From: Myxococcales bacterium
GTDB taxonomy: Bacteria; Myxococcota; Myxococcia; Myxococcales; JAKAPL01
Length of the DNA stretch: 64,000 bases
NCBI GenBank assembly: GCA_021807105.1
Contig: JAKAPL010000008.1
Location: forward strand, 1-64,000
Direction of reading: 5' to 3'
Part shown: one piece after another, positions 26,601-33,904 of the stretch
Layout of the letters: every line of letters begins with the position of its first letter
Position numbering within the stretch: position 1 is the stretch's first letter
Program-made: the position numbers and the translations under genes
The notes under the pieces: model-generated
Told to the model about the DNA's origin: nothing
Seen by the model: only the letters and a program-made list of their open reading frames with translations
The model's database searches: none

Positions 26601-27649
26601 TTCCCGCAGCCACCGCAGTCGCGAGGATCGGTCTGCTCATCCACGCAGGCCCCGCCGCAGTCGGACTGCCCGGCCGGGCAGTCCGCGACGCAGCTCCCGC
26701 CGCTGCACAGCAGCGCCCCACCGCCGCAGGACCGGCCGCATGAGCCGCAGTCCGCCGGGTTGCTCGAAAGGTCGTCGCAGCCGTCGGCGCAGGCGACGAA
26801 AGGTGGCTGGCAGCTCGCGCCCGTGCACGAACCGGAGACGCACAGCGAGCCGGCCGCGCAGACGTGGTTGCAGGAGCCGCAGTTCTGCGGGTCGGACTGG
26901 GTGTCGAGGCAGAGACCCCCACAGAGCTGCTGGTCCGGCGGGCAGGCGCACGAGCCTTCGACGCAACCCTCCCCCGGCAGGCAGGCCGCGTTGCAGACGC
27001 TGCAGTTGTTCGGGTCGGTCAGCGGATCGGTACAGGAGCCGCCGCAGAGGATCTGCCCCGAGGGGCAGCCACACGCTCCGCCGGCGCAGACCTCCCCGGG
27101 GTTGCAGGCTCCGCCGCAATAGCCGCAGTTCGCGGGGTCGCTGTTCGGGTCCACGCAGCTCTCGCCGCAGAGAATCTCGGAGGCTGGGCACGGGGGAACG
27201 CAGGAGCCGCGCGCGCAGATGTCCCCAAGAAAGCAGGCGCGACCGCAGCGCCCGCAGTCGTTCGGGTCGGAGCGCAGATCGACACACCGCTCGCCGCAGG
27301 GCGAGAGGCCGGCCGGGCAGCCCCCGTCGATGACGCCGCTGTCCGGAAGGCCGCCGTCCCAGCCCGCGTCGCCGCCACCGTCCGCCCCTCCGTCGCCGCC
27401 ACCGTCCGCCCCCCCGTCCCCGCCGTCGAAGACGCCGCTGTCCGGAAGGCCGCCGTCCCGGCCCGCGTCGACACCCCCGTCCTGGCCCGCGTCGGCGGCG
27501 GCGACGCAGCTCCACTCCACCCCGACGAGCACGCACGCCTGGCCGCCGGGGCAGCCGTCGATATCGCAGCGGTGGGGCGCGGTGCGACCACAGGCCGCGA
27601 GGACGACCGCGACGCCGCACGCGAGAGACGACCAGAACAGGTGCCGCAT
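23681..27649 (-). CDS. Giant Cys-rich Stig1-like repeat lipoprotein
   Basis: This 1322-residue secreted lipoprotein starts at the ATG at 27649, giving a signal that ends VVLAACGRT. An earlier start at 27694 would bury the signal. After an Asp/Gly-rich linker (about residues 55-115) come about 30 modules of about 38 residues. The pattern is CPxGxxxCGGxCVDxxxDPxNCGxCGxxCxxGxxC, with an even set of cysteines per module. The product is probably a long disulfide-stapled rod on the cell surface. It is related to the truncated gene at 1-2213 but its modules are more diverged, so it is older. It faces the thiol-reductase gene convergently, 107 bp away. Confidence 0.9.
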   Translation of the reverse strand: MRHLFWSSLACGVAVVLAACGRTAPHRCDIDGCPGGQACVLVGVEWSCVAAADAGQDGGVDAGRDGGLPDSGVFDGGDGGADGGGDGGADGGGDAGWDGGLPDSGVIDGGCPAGLSPCGERCVDLRSDPNDCGRCGRACFLGDICARGSCVPPCPASEILCGESCVDPNSDPANCGYCGGACNPGEVCAGGACGCPSGQILCGGSCTDPLTDPNNCSVCNAACLPGEGCVEGSCACPPDQQLCGGLCLDTQSDPQNCGSCNHVCAAGSLCVSGSCTGASCQPPFVACADGCDDLSSNPADCGSCGRSCGGGALLCSGGSCVADCPAGQSDCGGACVDEQTDPRDCGGCGKACAPTETCVTGSCACAAGETLCADGCTNLDTDPRDCGKCGLTCGDGGVCNGGACAPACPPGLTDCSGGCVDLTSDDLDCGGCGTACGIGQSCQESHCVLPCPPPQSDCNGVCTDTGSDPQNCGACDRPCAAGQVCSSGQCLTQCPTGQVDCAGACVDLSANPADCGSCGHACLTGQTCSAGTCACPPGDLLCSNACVDPATDPADCGACGDACTAPSTCLGGKCLPECPPGATDCGGACVNLQTDPEDCGSCGFVCPAGEGCQSGACAVICPTGETDCGGQCVNALVDPADCGSCGYACLPGETCQQGFCSGLDGGTPDAGSDGGFCPPGSTNCGGTCVDLSTDTNHCGSCGNACAPGDSCSQGQCGNCPPGQIQCYGFCVNVENDPYSCGSCGNICQSGVCENYQCGCLGGLTNCNGTCTDTQSDRFNCGACGKACPAGELCSQGSCGSSCQPPAVLCYGNCADLLTDPNNCGSCGAKCSGLGETCVNGSCGCAPPSVLCNDYGYSICSNLETDPVNCGGCGTICLTLSCVDGSCSQNSCPAPQQLCGGKCTDTQTDPNNCGTCATVCPTGSCVNGSCAKEPCPPPEVDCGGSCVNTATDPNDCGTCGKTCPAGAVCQGGGCVACPPGETSCGGVCVDSMSDAKNCGGCGLACTGGMFCLDGACACPPGETSCGGVCVDLSSHHGDCGSCAAACPGTQVCSAGHCTASCGLGLTDCGGSCVDLETAASDCGGCGQTCAAPGVCNQGACDCPSGLTRCNGACVDLAASAANCGSCGAACPSGQSCQNGGCTATCSPGLASCLGGCVDTGRDPQDCGGCGLACTGGQLCRSGACQCPSGQSLCGGACVDTNSDPMDCGGCGAVCPAGQVCQFGTCQTSCSPFMTDCDGACVDTMANASDCGACGNACLAGSGEVCRFGHCRCSFGEDLCAGACVSLAYDPKNCGGCGVMCGATETCARGQCEAAPPPPPPGPF

Positions 27650-27748
27650 GACGAGCAGACCTCCGACCCGGGCTCGGCCGAGCGGGGAGAGCATCGACCG
27701 GATCCCCCCCCGCTGTCAAAGGATGGCCGCCGATCTTTGCCCGCCTAT

Positions 27749-28030
27749 CTACTTCACGTCCGGGTAGCAGCGGGGGCAGAGAGCGACCTCGCTCGCCTCG
27801 GCGCCGACGCGGACCGCCGTCCAGAGGTTGCCGTACGGGGCATACCCGGGAAGCCAGACGACCGGACGAGCGAGCACGGCGGCCAGGTGATCCGGGGCGG
27901 AGAGGCAGACCTCCGGGTCGTGCAGGACGCCGTCCTCGGTGGACAGCAGATCGTTCTCCTCGGCCAGCGCCTCGAAGTCCTGCGGGGCGAGGCCGGCTTG
28001 GGCGAGCGTGGCGGCGATCTCGAAGTCCAT
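27749..28030 (-). CDS. Small hypothetical protein with terminal CPRC motif
   Basis: I do not recognise this 93-residue protein. It starts MDFEIAATLAQAG and ends with CPRCYPDVK, half of a possible zinc or redox site; a single earlier Cys lies in EVCLSAPDH. It has no signal peptide or membrane segment. It sits 9 bp downstream of the UbiA-family gene and is probably co-transcribed with it. Confidence 0.6.
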   Translation of the reverse strand: MDFEIAATLAQAGLAPQDFEALAEENDLLSTEDGVLHDPEVCLSAPDHLAAVLARPVVWLPGYAPYGNLWTAVRVGAEASEVALCPRCYPDVK

Positions 28031-28039
28031 CGATACAGT

Positions 28040-28957
28040 CTAGTAGAGCACCCAGACGACGAGGGTGACGAAGAGGATCACGTCCGCGAACAGCGGACCG
28101 TCTCCGAGGAGGACCTTCTCCGGGCTGCCCCCCGCGCCCCGGCGGTGGACGAGGAAGAGATAGCGGAAGAGGCCGAAGAGGACGCAGGGGACGGTGAACT
28201 TCAGGCCGTCGGTGCCGAACTTCTGAACGGTCTCCGGAGCGAGCGTGTAGAGAGAGTAGGCGAGGATCGTGCAGGCCGAGACGATGGCGATGAGCTGGTC
28301 GAGGAGCGGCAGCGAGTAGAGCGCGAGGTTCTTCCGGTGGGCCTCGGCTTCGCCCTCCAGCGTCGACAGCTCGGCCCGCCGCTTGGCGAGGGCGAGGAAG
28401 AGGGCCAACAAGAGCGTGCAGAGGTAGAGCCAGTTCGAGATCGGGACCGCGATCGCGAGCGCGCCGGCCACGACCCGCAAGACGAACCCAGCGGCGATGG
28501 CGAACACGTCGAGCAGGACCCAGTGCTTCACCCAGAGGGAGTATGCAAGCTGGAGGACGAGGTAGGCGGCCGACGCCCCGGCGAAGGGACGGGCAAGGAG
28601 GGCCGCGCCGCCGAGGCCGGCGGCGGCGAGAAGCGCGGCCGCGACCGCGGCGGCGGCGATGGACAGCTCGCCGCTCGCGATGGGACGAAACCGCTTCTCC
28701 GGGTGGAGCCGGTCGCGGTCGCGGTCGAGGATGTCGTTGAAGAGGTAGACGGCGGAGACGAGGGCACAGAAGATGAGGACCGCCGCGGCCTCGCGGGTGA
28801 CTGAACCGAGCCGCTCGCCCCGGCGCGAGAAGACGAGCGCGGCGAGGAGCGCGCCGTTCTTGAGCCACTGCTTCGGCCGCGCGGAGAGGAGCAAGCCACG
28901 GAGGATCCCGCGGCGGGCGGCGACGGGCAGAGGGAGGACCGACCCTTCCGGATTCAT
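28040..28957 (-). CDS. UbiA-family decaprenyl-phosphate phosphoribosyltransferase-like protein
   Basis: The protein is a multi-pass UbiA-superfamily enzyme of 305 residues. RPKQWLKN near the N-terminus and [20 protein letters not shown] (the NDxxDxxxD metal site followed by KRxRPI) match decaprenyl-phosphate phosphoribose synthases such as mycobacterial Rv3806c. They match quinone prenyltransferases less well. Such enzymes attach 5-phosphoribose to a polyprenyl phosphate for cell-envelope sugars. I start it at the ATG at 28957; an open upstream extension to 29065 is not needed. No arabinosyl pathway genes are visible nearby. Confidence 0.75.
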   Translation of the reverse strand: MNPEGSVLPLPVAARRGILRGLLLSARPKQWLKNGALLAALVFSRRGERLGSVTREAAAVLIFCALVSAVYLFNDILDRDRDRLHPEKRFRPIASGELSIAAAAVAAALLAAAGLGGAALLARPFAGASAAYLVLQLAYSLWVKHWVLLDVFAIAAGFVLRVVAGALAIAVPISNWLYLCTLLLALFLALAKRRAELSTLEGEAEAHRKNLALYSLPLLDQLIAIVSACTILAYSLYTLAPETVQKFGTDGLKFTVPCVLFGLFRYLFLVHRRGAGGSPEKVLLGDGPLFADVILFVTLVVWVLY

Positions 28958-29281
28958 GACGGCCGCGAGCCTTATCAGATACGCCCGCGTGGTGACAGAG
29001 AGCGGGCGAAGGAATCCCCCCCCCGGATCGAGCCCGGCCGTCGGGGCGGGTCGTCGCGCAGCCATTCATGGCCGCGATCAAAGGCGGCCAAGGGTAGGGC
29101 CGTGCTGCGTCTTCCGGACCGCCGGGGCGGTCTTCCAGCGGGGAGGCCAGCTCACCCCGCAGCCCAACCGCACCTCGTCCTCGGCAGGAGCGTCGCCAAA
29201 CCCTCGCGCGCCACGAGCCTCGTCGGGAGGGAGCCGATCGGGGACGCCGGGTTTTTCTCCGGCCGTGGTAGAAGCCCCCTC
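28958..29281. other. 324-bp divergent spacer
   Basis: This lies between the divergent UbiA-family gene and rph. I see no convincing gene, promoter boxes or strong hairpin. A short gcgaaggaatcccccccccgg at about 29006-29026 weakly recalls the family-2 repeat end. A short open frame continues upstream from rph but lacks a good start. Confidence 0.5.
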
Positions 29282-30004
29282 ATGACTGCCGAAAGAGTTG
29301 GAGGACGCGGGCCCCGGGAGCTGCGTACCGTTCAGGTCACGCCCGGCTTCATCAAGCACGCGGAGGGCTCCGCGCTCTGCGAGTTCGGCGACACTCGGGT
29401 CGCCTGCACGGTGAGCGTCGAGGAGAAGGTCCCGCCGCATCTCAAGGGTACGGGCAGGGGCTGGCTGACCGCCGAATACGGCATGCTGCCCCGCTCGACC
29501 CACACCCGCAGCGAGCGGGAGGCCGCCCGCGGCAAGCAGGGAGGGCGGACGCAGGAGATCCAGCGGCTCATCGGCCGGTCGCTGCGGGCGGCGCTCGACC
29601 TGTCGGCCATCGGGACGCGGACGCTGATCGTCGACTGCGACGTGCTCCAGGCCGACGGCGGCACGCGGACGGCGGCGATCACCGGCGGTTGGGTCGCGCT
29701 CGCGCTCGCGCTCGGCAAGCTCACCGGGCAGAAGATGCTGCCACGCGAACCGGCCCTGCGGCCCGTCGCGGCGGTGAGCGTCGGCATCGTGGGCGGGCGC
29801 TCCCTGCTGGACCTGGACTATGGCGAGGATTCGACCGCGGGCGTGGATCTGAACCTCGTGGGGACGTCCGGCGGAGAGCTGATCGAGGTCCAAGGGACCG
29901 GCGAAGGACAGACGTTCTCGCCCGCCGCGCTCGGCGAGCTGGTCGCGCTCGGGTCCGAGGGAATCCGGCATCTCATCGATATTCAGCGCGCGGCCATAGG
30001 CTAG
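29282..30004 (+). CDS. rph: Ribonuclease PH
   Basis: RNase PH is a phosphate-dependent 3'-exoribonuclease that trims tRNA 3' ends. The 240 residues contain [16 protein letters not shown], the [17 protein letters not shown] block, [18 protein letters not shown] and [16 protein letters not shown]. All are diagnostic. The ATG at 29282 gives the standard N-terminus. It precedes rdgB, a common pairing. Confidence 0.95.
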   Translation: MTAERVGGRGPRELRTVQVTPGFIKHAEGSALCEFGDTRVACTVSVEEKVPPHLKGTGRGWLTAEYGMLPRSTHTRSEREAARGKQGGRTQEIQRLIGRSLRAALDLSAIGTRTLIVDCDVLQADGGTRTAAITGGWVALALALGKLTGQKMLPREPALRPVAAVSVGIVGGRSLLDLDYGEDSTAGVDLNLVGTSGGELIEVQGTGEGQTFSPAALGELVALGSEGIRHLIDIQRAAIG

Positions 30005-30059
30005 GCCGGCGCGGATCGTCCTCGCGATTCGGTCCGGTGCATCGTTGAGTTCGCCCCCT

Positions 30060-30125
30060 GGAGCCGCCCCTCCTTCTTACGGGGACGCCTCGCGACGCCG
30101 TCCCGTGAATCCTGCGGGTTCGAGA
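30060..30125. repeat. Repeat end related to 3395-3430
   Basis: The stretch gcctcgcgacgccgtcccgt…cgggttcgag (30088-30124) matches gcctcgctacgccgtaccgt…cgggttgag at 3396-3431, with about 80% identity. Only one arm is recognisable, so this is a fragment or a diverged copy of the 187-bp inverted-repeat element. It lies just ahead of rdgB. Confidence 0.55.
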
Positions 30126-30208
30126 CCGTCTGGATCTCCCCCCCTCACCCGCCCCTCGCGCGACGCGCTGCTCGCCTGACGCCTCCGTCCCCACCGACCC
30201 CGTCCCCG

Positions 30209-30883
30209 CTGGCCCTATGCCTCGCGACCGGCAACGAGGGGAAGATCCGAGAAATCACGGCGCTCTGTCGGGGGCGGCCGATCGAGCTTACGCCGCTCGA
30301 TTTCGAGACGGAGGAGACGGGCGATCGCTTCGAGGCCAACGCGCTGCAAAAGGCCGAGGCGGCGGCGCGGCGTACCGGCGGCTGGGCGCTCGCCGACGAT
30401 TCGGGCCTCCTGGTCGACGCGCTCGGCGGGCTCCCGGGCGTGAGGAGCGCCCGCTGGTCCGGCGGAGGACCGGAGGAGAACAACGCGTGTCTCCTGAGCA
30501 AACTATCCGGCGTGCCGCCCGAGCGGCGCGGTGCGGCTTTCCGGTGTGCGCTCGCGCTCTGCCACGCGGGCGGCGACGCCCTCGTCGTCTCGGGCGCGTG
30601 CCGCGGCCGGATTGCCCTCGCCCCGCGCGGGACGGGGGGCTTCGGCTACGACCCGCTCTTCGAGATCGCGGAGCTGGGCTATCGCACCTTCGCCGAGGCG
30701 AGCCCCGAGGAGAAGGCCCGCCTGTCCCATCGCACCCGGGCCTTCGCGAAGCTCGTGCCGATCCTCTCCCTGCTGGCGCGCCAGCAGGGAGAGGCTGGCT
30801 CCCCCCGCACCCCCCATCGACTCTCGCCTTCGCTTCAGCCTGCAAGAGTCTTCGTGCCGCACGAGCATTCTCGGAAGTCGTAG
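30209..30883 (+). CDS. rdgB: XTP/dITP diphosphatase (RdgB/HAM1)
   Basis: It hydrolyses non-canonical purine nucleoside triphosphates to keep them out of DNA and RNA. Clear motifs are LATGNEGKIREI at the N-terminus, ALADDSGLLVDALGGLPGVRSARW, and GTGGFGYDPLFE with LSHRTRAF toward the end. No ATG, GTG or TTG lies in frame near the conserved start. A CTG at 30209 would give the normal N-terminus (M-ALCLATGN), so I use it with caution. A 25-residue C-terminal extension runs into degenerate repeat-like sequence. It follows rph by about 200 bp. Confidence 0.85.
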   Translation: MALCLATGNEGKIREITALCRGRPIELTPLDFETEETGDRFEANALQKAEAAARRTGGWALADDSGLLVDALGGLPGVRSARWSGGGPEENNACLLSKLSGVPPERRGAAFRCALALCHAGGDALVVSGACRGRIALAPRGTGGFGYDPLFEIAELGYRTFAEASPEEKARLSHRTRAFAKLVPILSLLARQQGEAGSPRTPHRLSPSLQPARVFVPHEHSRKS

Positions 30884-30968
30884 AGCACTGGAGCAGGCCG
30901 CGGTTGACGGCTCCCCTCTTCGATGGGGCCCCGGCCGACCAACGGTTCTCCCGGCCACGATCAGTCCG

Positions 30969-31520
30969 TCAGGGCCGCCGCGCGATCCACGGGACGTCGG
31001 GCACGCCCGCGCGCGCATTCGCCGTCCGGGCCATGACGAAGAGCAGGTCCGAGAGTCGATTCAGGAAGATGACCGTCTGTGGGCCGACCGGCTCGGCCCC
31101 GGAAAGCGCCACCACCGCCCGCTCGACCCTCCGGCAGACGGTGCGGGCGAGGTGCAGGGCCGCGGCCGCCGGCGATCCCCCGGGCAGGACGAAGTGCTTC
31201 TGCGCCGGCAACTCGGCGTCGAGCCGGTCGATGATCGCCTCCAGGGCGGCCACCTCCCCGGCGCCGACCGGTACGACCGCCTTGGAGACCCTCCCGGGCG
31301 GCGTCGCCAGCTCCGCCCCGAGCTCGAAGAGACGCGCCTGCAAGCCCGCGAGGATCGCGTCGATCTCGCCGTCGCGCGTCGCGGCCCGCGCGAGCCCGAG
31401 GGTCGCGTTCAACTCGTCGACCTCGCCGTAGGCGGCAACGCGCGGTGACGCCTTGGAGGCCGCCTGCCCCCCGAAGAGCGAGGTCTCACCACGGTCGCCG
31501 CGCTTGGTGTAAATCTTCAC
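30969..31520 (-). CDS. pduO: PduO-type cob(I)alamin adenosyltransferase
   Basis: It attaches adenosine from ATP to cobalamin. The family start KIYTKRGDRGETSLFGG forms the ATP-binding P-loop-like segment, and RVAAYGEVDELNA with RTVCRRVERAV and FLNRLSDLLFVMAR complete the signature. It is 183 residues long, as usual. It stands alone, convergent with rdgB; no other cobalamin gene or riboswitch is seen. Confidence 0.93.
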   Translation of the reverse strand: MKIYTKRGDRGETSLFGGQAASKASPRVAAYGEVDELNATLGLARAATRDGEIDAILAGLQARLFELGAELATPPGRVSKAVVPVGAGEVAALEAIIDRLDAELPAQKHFVLPGGSPAAAALHLARTVCRRVERAVVALSGAEPVGPQTVIFLNRLSDLLFVMARTANARAGVPDVPWIARRP

Positions 31521-31689
31521 GCGCGGGTCGTCCCTGAAGATCGCCGTTCAACGCCCAAGGCCCGTCCCCCCCACGGAGCGTATGGGACCCGGGAGAATGG
31601 CCCGGGGAAAATCGTTCCCGCCGTCCTGCGTTCCTGGTGGAGCGTCTCCTGCCCGGTCCGAAGAGCCCACACGCGAGTTATAACACGGC

Positions 31690-32109
31690 ATGCTCCGCGC
31701 GCTGCCGGCCCTCGCCGTGTCGTGTCTCTTCGCCGGCTGTTCCAGCCAGCACGCGCCCGCGGACGTGGCCGGACGGTTCCTCGACAAGTACTACGTCGAG
31801 ACCGACCAGCGCGCCGCGCTGCCGCTCTGTGCCGGGCCCGCCGCCCGGCGAATCGCCGCGGAGATCGCCGACCTCGACCAGGCGCGCCGGCAGGGGCTCC
31901 CGGCCCCCGCGTTCCGGCCGAGGATGTCCTACCGCAAGCTGGGCGCTCGCCCTTCGCCCGCGGCCGGTGAACGGGAGCTCGAGTATGACCTTTCGATCGA
32001 CAGCTCCGGCGTCCGGCTCGAGAAGCGGGTCGACGTCGACTTGCGTCGGTCTTCCGGCCGCTGGCGCGTCTGGGAGTTCGGCGACACGGACGTGACGCGG
32101 CTCCGGTGA
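31690..32109 (+). CDS. Small lipoprotein, unknown function
   Basis: The 139-residue protein has a lipoprotein signal ending LFAGC at residue 17. The mature part is soluble and mixed alpha/beta, with a beta-rich end (YDLSIDSSGVRLEKRVDVDL then WRVWEFGDTDV) that recalls NTF2-like or DUF4878-type accessory domains; this is only an impression. A TATAAC box at 31679-31684 lies only 6 nt before the ATG. Confidence 0.65.
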   Translation: MLRALPALAVSCLFAGCSSQHAPADVAGRFLDKYYVETDQRAALPLCAGPAARRIAAEIADLDQARRQGLPAPAFRPRMSYRKLGARPSPAAGERELEYDLSIDSSGVRLEKRVDVDLRRSSGRWRVWEFGDTDVTRLR

Positions 32110-32154
32110 GGGCTGCGCTGGCCCATCCGGACCGCGGCCTGGTAGACGGGACCG

Positions 32155-32808
32155 ATGCGGAGTCTCCCGACGGCGCTCGCCCTCGCCTTCTGCCTCTGCG
32201 GCTGCCGGCACGGCGGCGACCCTGCCCTTGGCCACGGCTTCTCTGACCGCTTCGACCGGACGGGGCTCGGCTCCGACTGGTTCAACTCCGGGGGCCCCTG
32301 GCGCATCGTCGGCGGAGCGCTCTCCGTCGACCACGCCCACAACCACCCGCTCTGGCTTCGCCGCCGCCTGCCCCGCGACGTGCGGATCTCCTTCGACGTC
32401 ACCGCGCGTTCGCCCGACGGCGACCTCAAGGTCGAGCTGTTCGGCGATGGGAAGAGCTGCGAGTCCGACGAGGCCGTGCGCCGGGACCTCATCTACACCA
32501 CGACCGGCTACGTCCTCATCTTCGGCGGCTGGCACAACCGCCTGAGCACGCTCGTCAGGGAGAACGAGCACGCCTGGCAATTCCAGCCCGGCGTACCCTC
32601 CCGCCGCGACGTGCCGGTCGAGCCGGGCCACACCTACCACTGGATCATCGAGCGGCGCGGGGGCCACCTCGCCTGGTCCATCGACGGCCGGCCGTTTCTC
32701 GCCTACGACGACCTTGCCCCCCTCGACGGTCCCGGCCACGACCACTTCGGCTTCACCGATTGGGAGAGCCCCGTGACCTTCGCGAACCTCGTGATCGAGC
32801 CGTTGTAG
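32155..32808 (+). CDS. Lipoprotein with concanavalin/LamG-like beta-sandwich
   Basis: A lipoprotein signal ends FCLCGC at residue 17 of 217. The mature domain reads like a jelly-roll sugar-binding fold: FSDRFDRTGLGSDW at the start, WRIVGGALSV, RISFDVTAR, then W-S-I-D-G-R-P-F and HFGFTDWESPVTFANLVIEP at the end, as in DUF1080/LamG proteins. Polysaccharide binding is an inference. It follows the preceding lipoprotein gene by 45 bp. Confidence 0.65.
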   Translation: MRSLPTALALAFCLCGCRHGGDPALGHGFSDRFDRTGLGSDWFNSGGPWRIVGGALSVDHAHNHPLWLRRRLPRDVRISFDVTARSPDGDLKVELFGDGKSCESDEAVRRDLIYTTTGYVLIFGGWHNRLSTLVRENEHAWQFQPGVPSRRDVPVEPGHTYHWIIERRGGHLAWSIDGRPFLAYDDLAPLDGPGHDHFGFTDWESPVTFANLVIEPL

Positions 32809-32853
32809 CGCCGGGACCGCGGCGACGCCCTCTCCTCGACGGCTCCTTGAAGG

Positions 32854-33174
32854 TTACTTCCGCGCGAAGCGACGGACGTAACCGACGAGCGCGTCGATCT
32901 GATCGGGGGCGAGCTTGCCTTGCCAACCGGGCATCCGGCGCTGGCCGTTCACGGTGATGCCGTGGAGGATGGCGGAGCGCATCTGCCGGTTGGTCGTCCG
33001 CCCCTGCCAGCCCTTGCGCGTGAAGTCCGGGGCGTGGAACTTCCGGCCCATCCGGGTGCGGCCGCGGCCGTCGTCGCCGTGGCAGTTCGCGCACTTGTCA
33101 GAGAAGAGGTTCTCGGTCTCGGAGGCGCGGGCGGCGCCGGAGGCGAGGAGCAGGACGAGGACGAGGGTTCGCAT
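32854..33174 (-). CDS. Periplasmic monohaem cytochrome c
   Basis: The 106-residue protein has a cleavable signal (to about ARASE), one CxxCH haem site (CANCHGDDGRG) and a Met axial ligand in QRRMPGW. It is a class I cytochrome c of the small soluble type. The ATG at 33174 is chosen because it yields a clean signal peptide. The partner oxidase or reductase is unknown. Confidence 0.85.
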   Translation of the reverse strand: MRTLVLVLLLASGAARASETENLFSDKCANCHGDDGRGRTRMGRKFHAPDFTRKGWQGRTTNRQMRSAILHGITVNGQRRMPGWQGKLAPDQIDALVGYVRRFARK

Positions 33175-33193
33175 GGCCCGGCTGGGAGGATAA

Positions 33194-33712
33194 TCAGGGC
33201 GAGGCGGTCTGCACGGCGCACTGCCCCTGGTTGCAGATCGTCTCGGTGCAACCAGCGTCCGCCGTCTCGGAGATCTGCGCCCCGGTGCTGATGCCTCCGG
33301 TGGGGAAGCACTTCTGGCAGTAGCCGCAGATGATCGCCGCGAGCTGTCCGTCGAGCCAGCCCCGCTCTCCCGCGTTGATAGGCGGAGTGTAGCTGCGCGC
33401 GTAGCAGAGGTACTGGATCGAGGGCTGGTAGAGGGCGCAGTCGGTGTCGGCGGTGCAGGTGCCGGCATCGGAGAAGAGCTGCGTGACCTTGTCCTCGAGG
33501 AGCTCCTCGGTCTTGCAGTCGCCGGTCCAGGGCGTGCAGCCGGAGCCAGCCGCGACCTGCCAGCCTCCGTCGCCCCAACCCGCGTCCCCCCAGCCGCCGT
33601 CCACGGGCTCGGAGATAGGCGCCGGATAGCATCCCGCGTCGAACGTGTTTTGCGGCGGCTTGCAGGCGGCGGCGACGGAGAGGAGAAGGGAGGCGGCGAG
33701 CATTCTGGACAT
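33194..33712 (-). CDS. Cys-rich lipoprotein, unknown function
   Basis: The signal ends VAAACKPP, so it is a lipoprotein. An acidic Gly/Trp/Asp linker (GGWGDAGWGDGGW) spans about residues 39-51. The rest has about a dozen cysteines, including CTADTDCALY and CGYCQKCFPTGG, suggesting a disulfide-rich fold. I know of no named family. It lies 19 bp upstream of the cytochrome c gene, and the two may be co-expressed. Confidence 0.65.
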   Translation of the reverse strand: MSRMLAASLLLSVAAACKPPQNTFDAGCYPAPISEPVDGGWGDAGWGDGGWQVAAGSGCTPWTGDCKTEELLEDKVTQLFSDAGTCTADTDCALYQPSIQYLCYARSYTPPINAGERGWLDGQLAAIICGYCQKCFPTGGISTGAQISETADAGCTETICNQGQCAVQTASP

Positions 33713-33904
33713 GGGTAACCTCAGGGGAGAGGAACTCTAGCACCTACGCCGGCCGTCCCGGCACGGCGCGGGGGCAGTTTGTGCCCCACCTCCGCACGCG
33801 CGTCAACGGGGCGACGATCGTCCGGGCGTCGCCGGTGCGCGCGGCCGGGCGCCCTCCTGTTCGTCTCTCGACGCTCCATCGCCCGCTCTGGTTCAGTGGC
33901 GGGC

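Noticed and set aside
28040-28957. 4-hydroxybenzoate polyprenyltransferase (ubiA)
   Set aside because: The NDxxDRxxDxxHPxKRFRPI pattern fits decaprenyl-phosphate phosphoribosyltransferases better.
30840-30965. Another family-2 repeat copy overlapping the rdgB 3' end
   Set aside because: A stretch near 30890-30915 (ggagcaggccgcggttgacgg) resembles the family-2 centre, but terminal repeats are not recognisable, so I did not call it.
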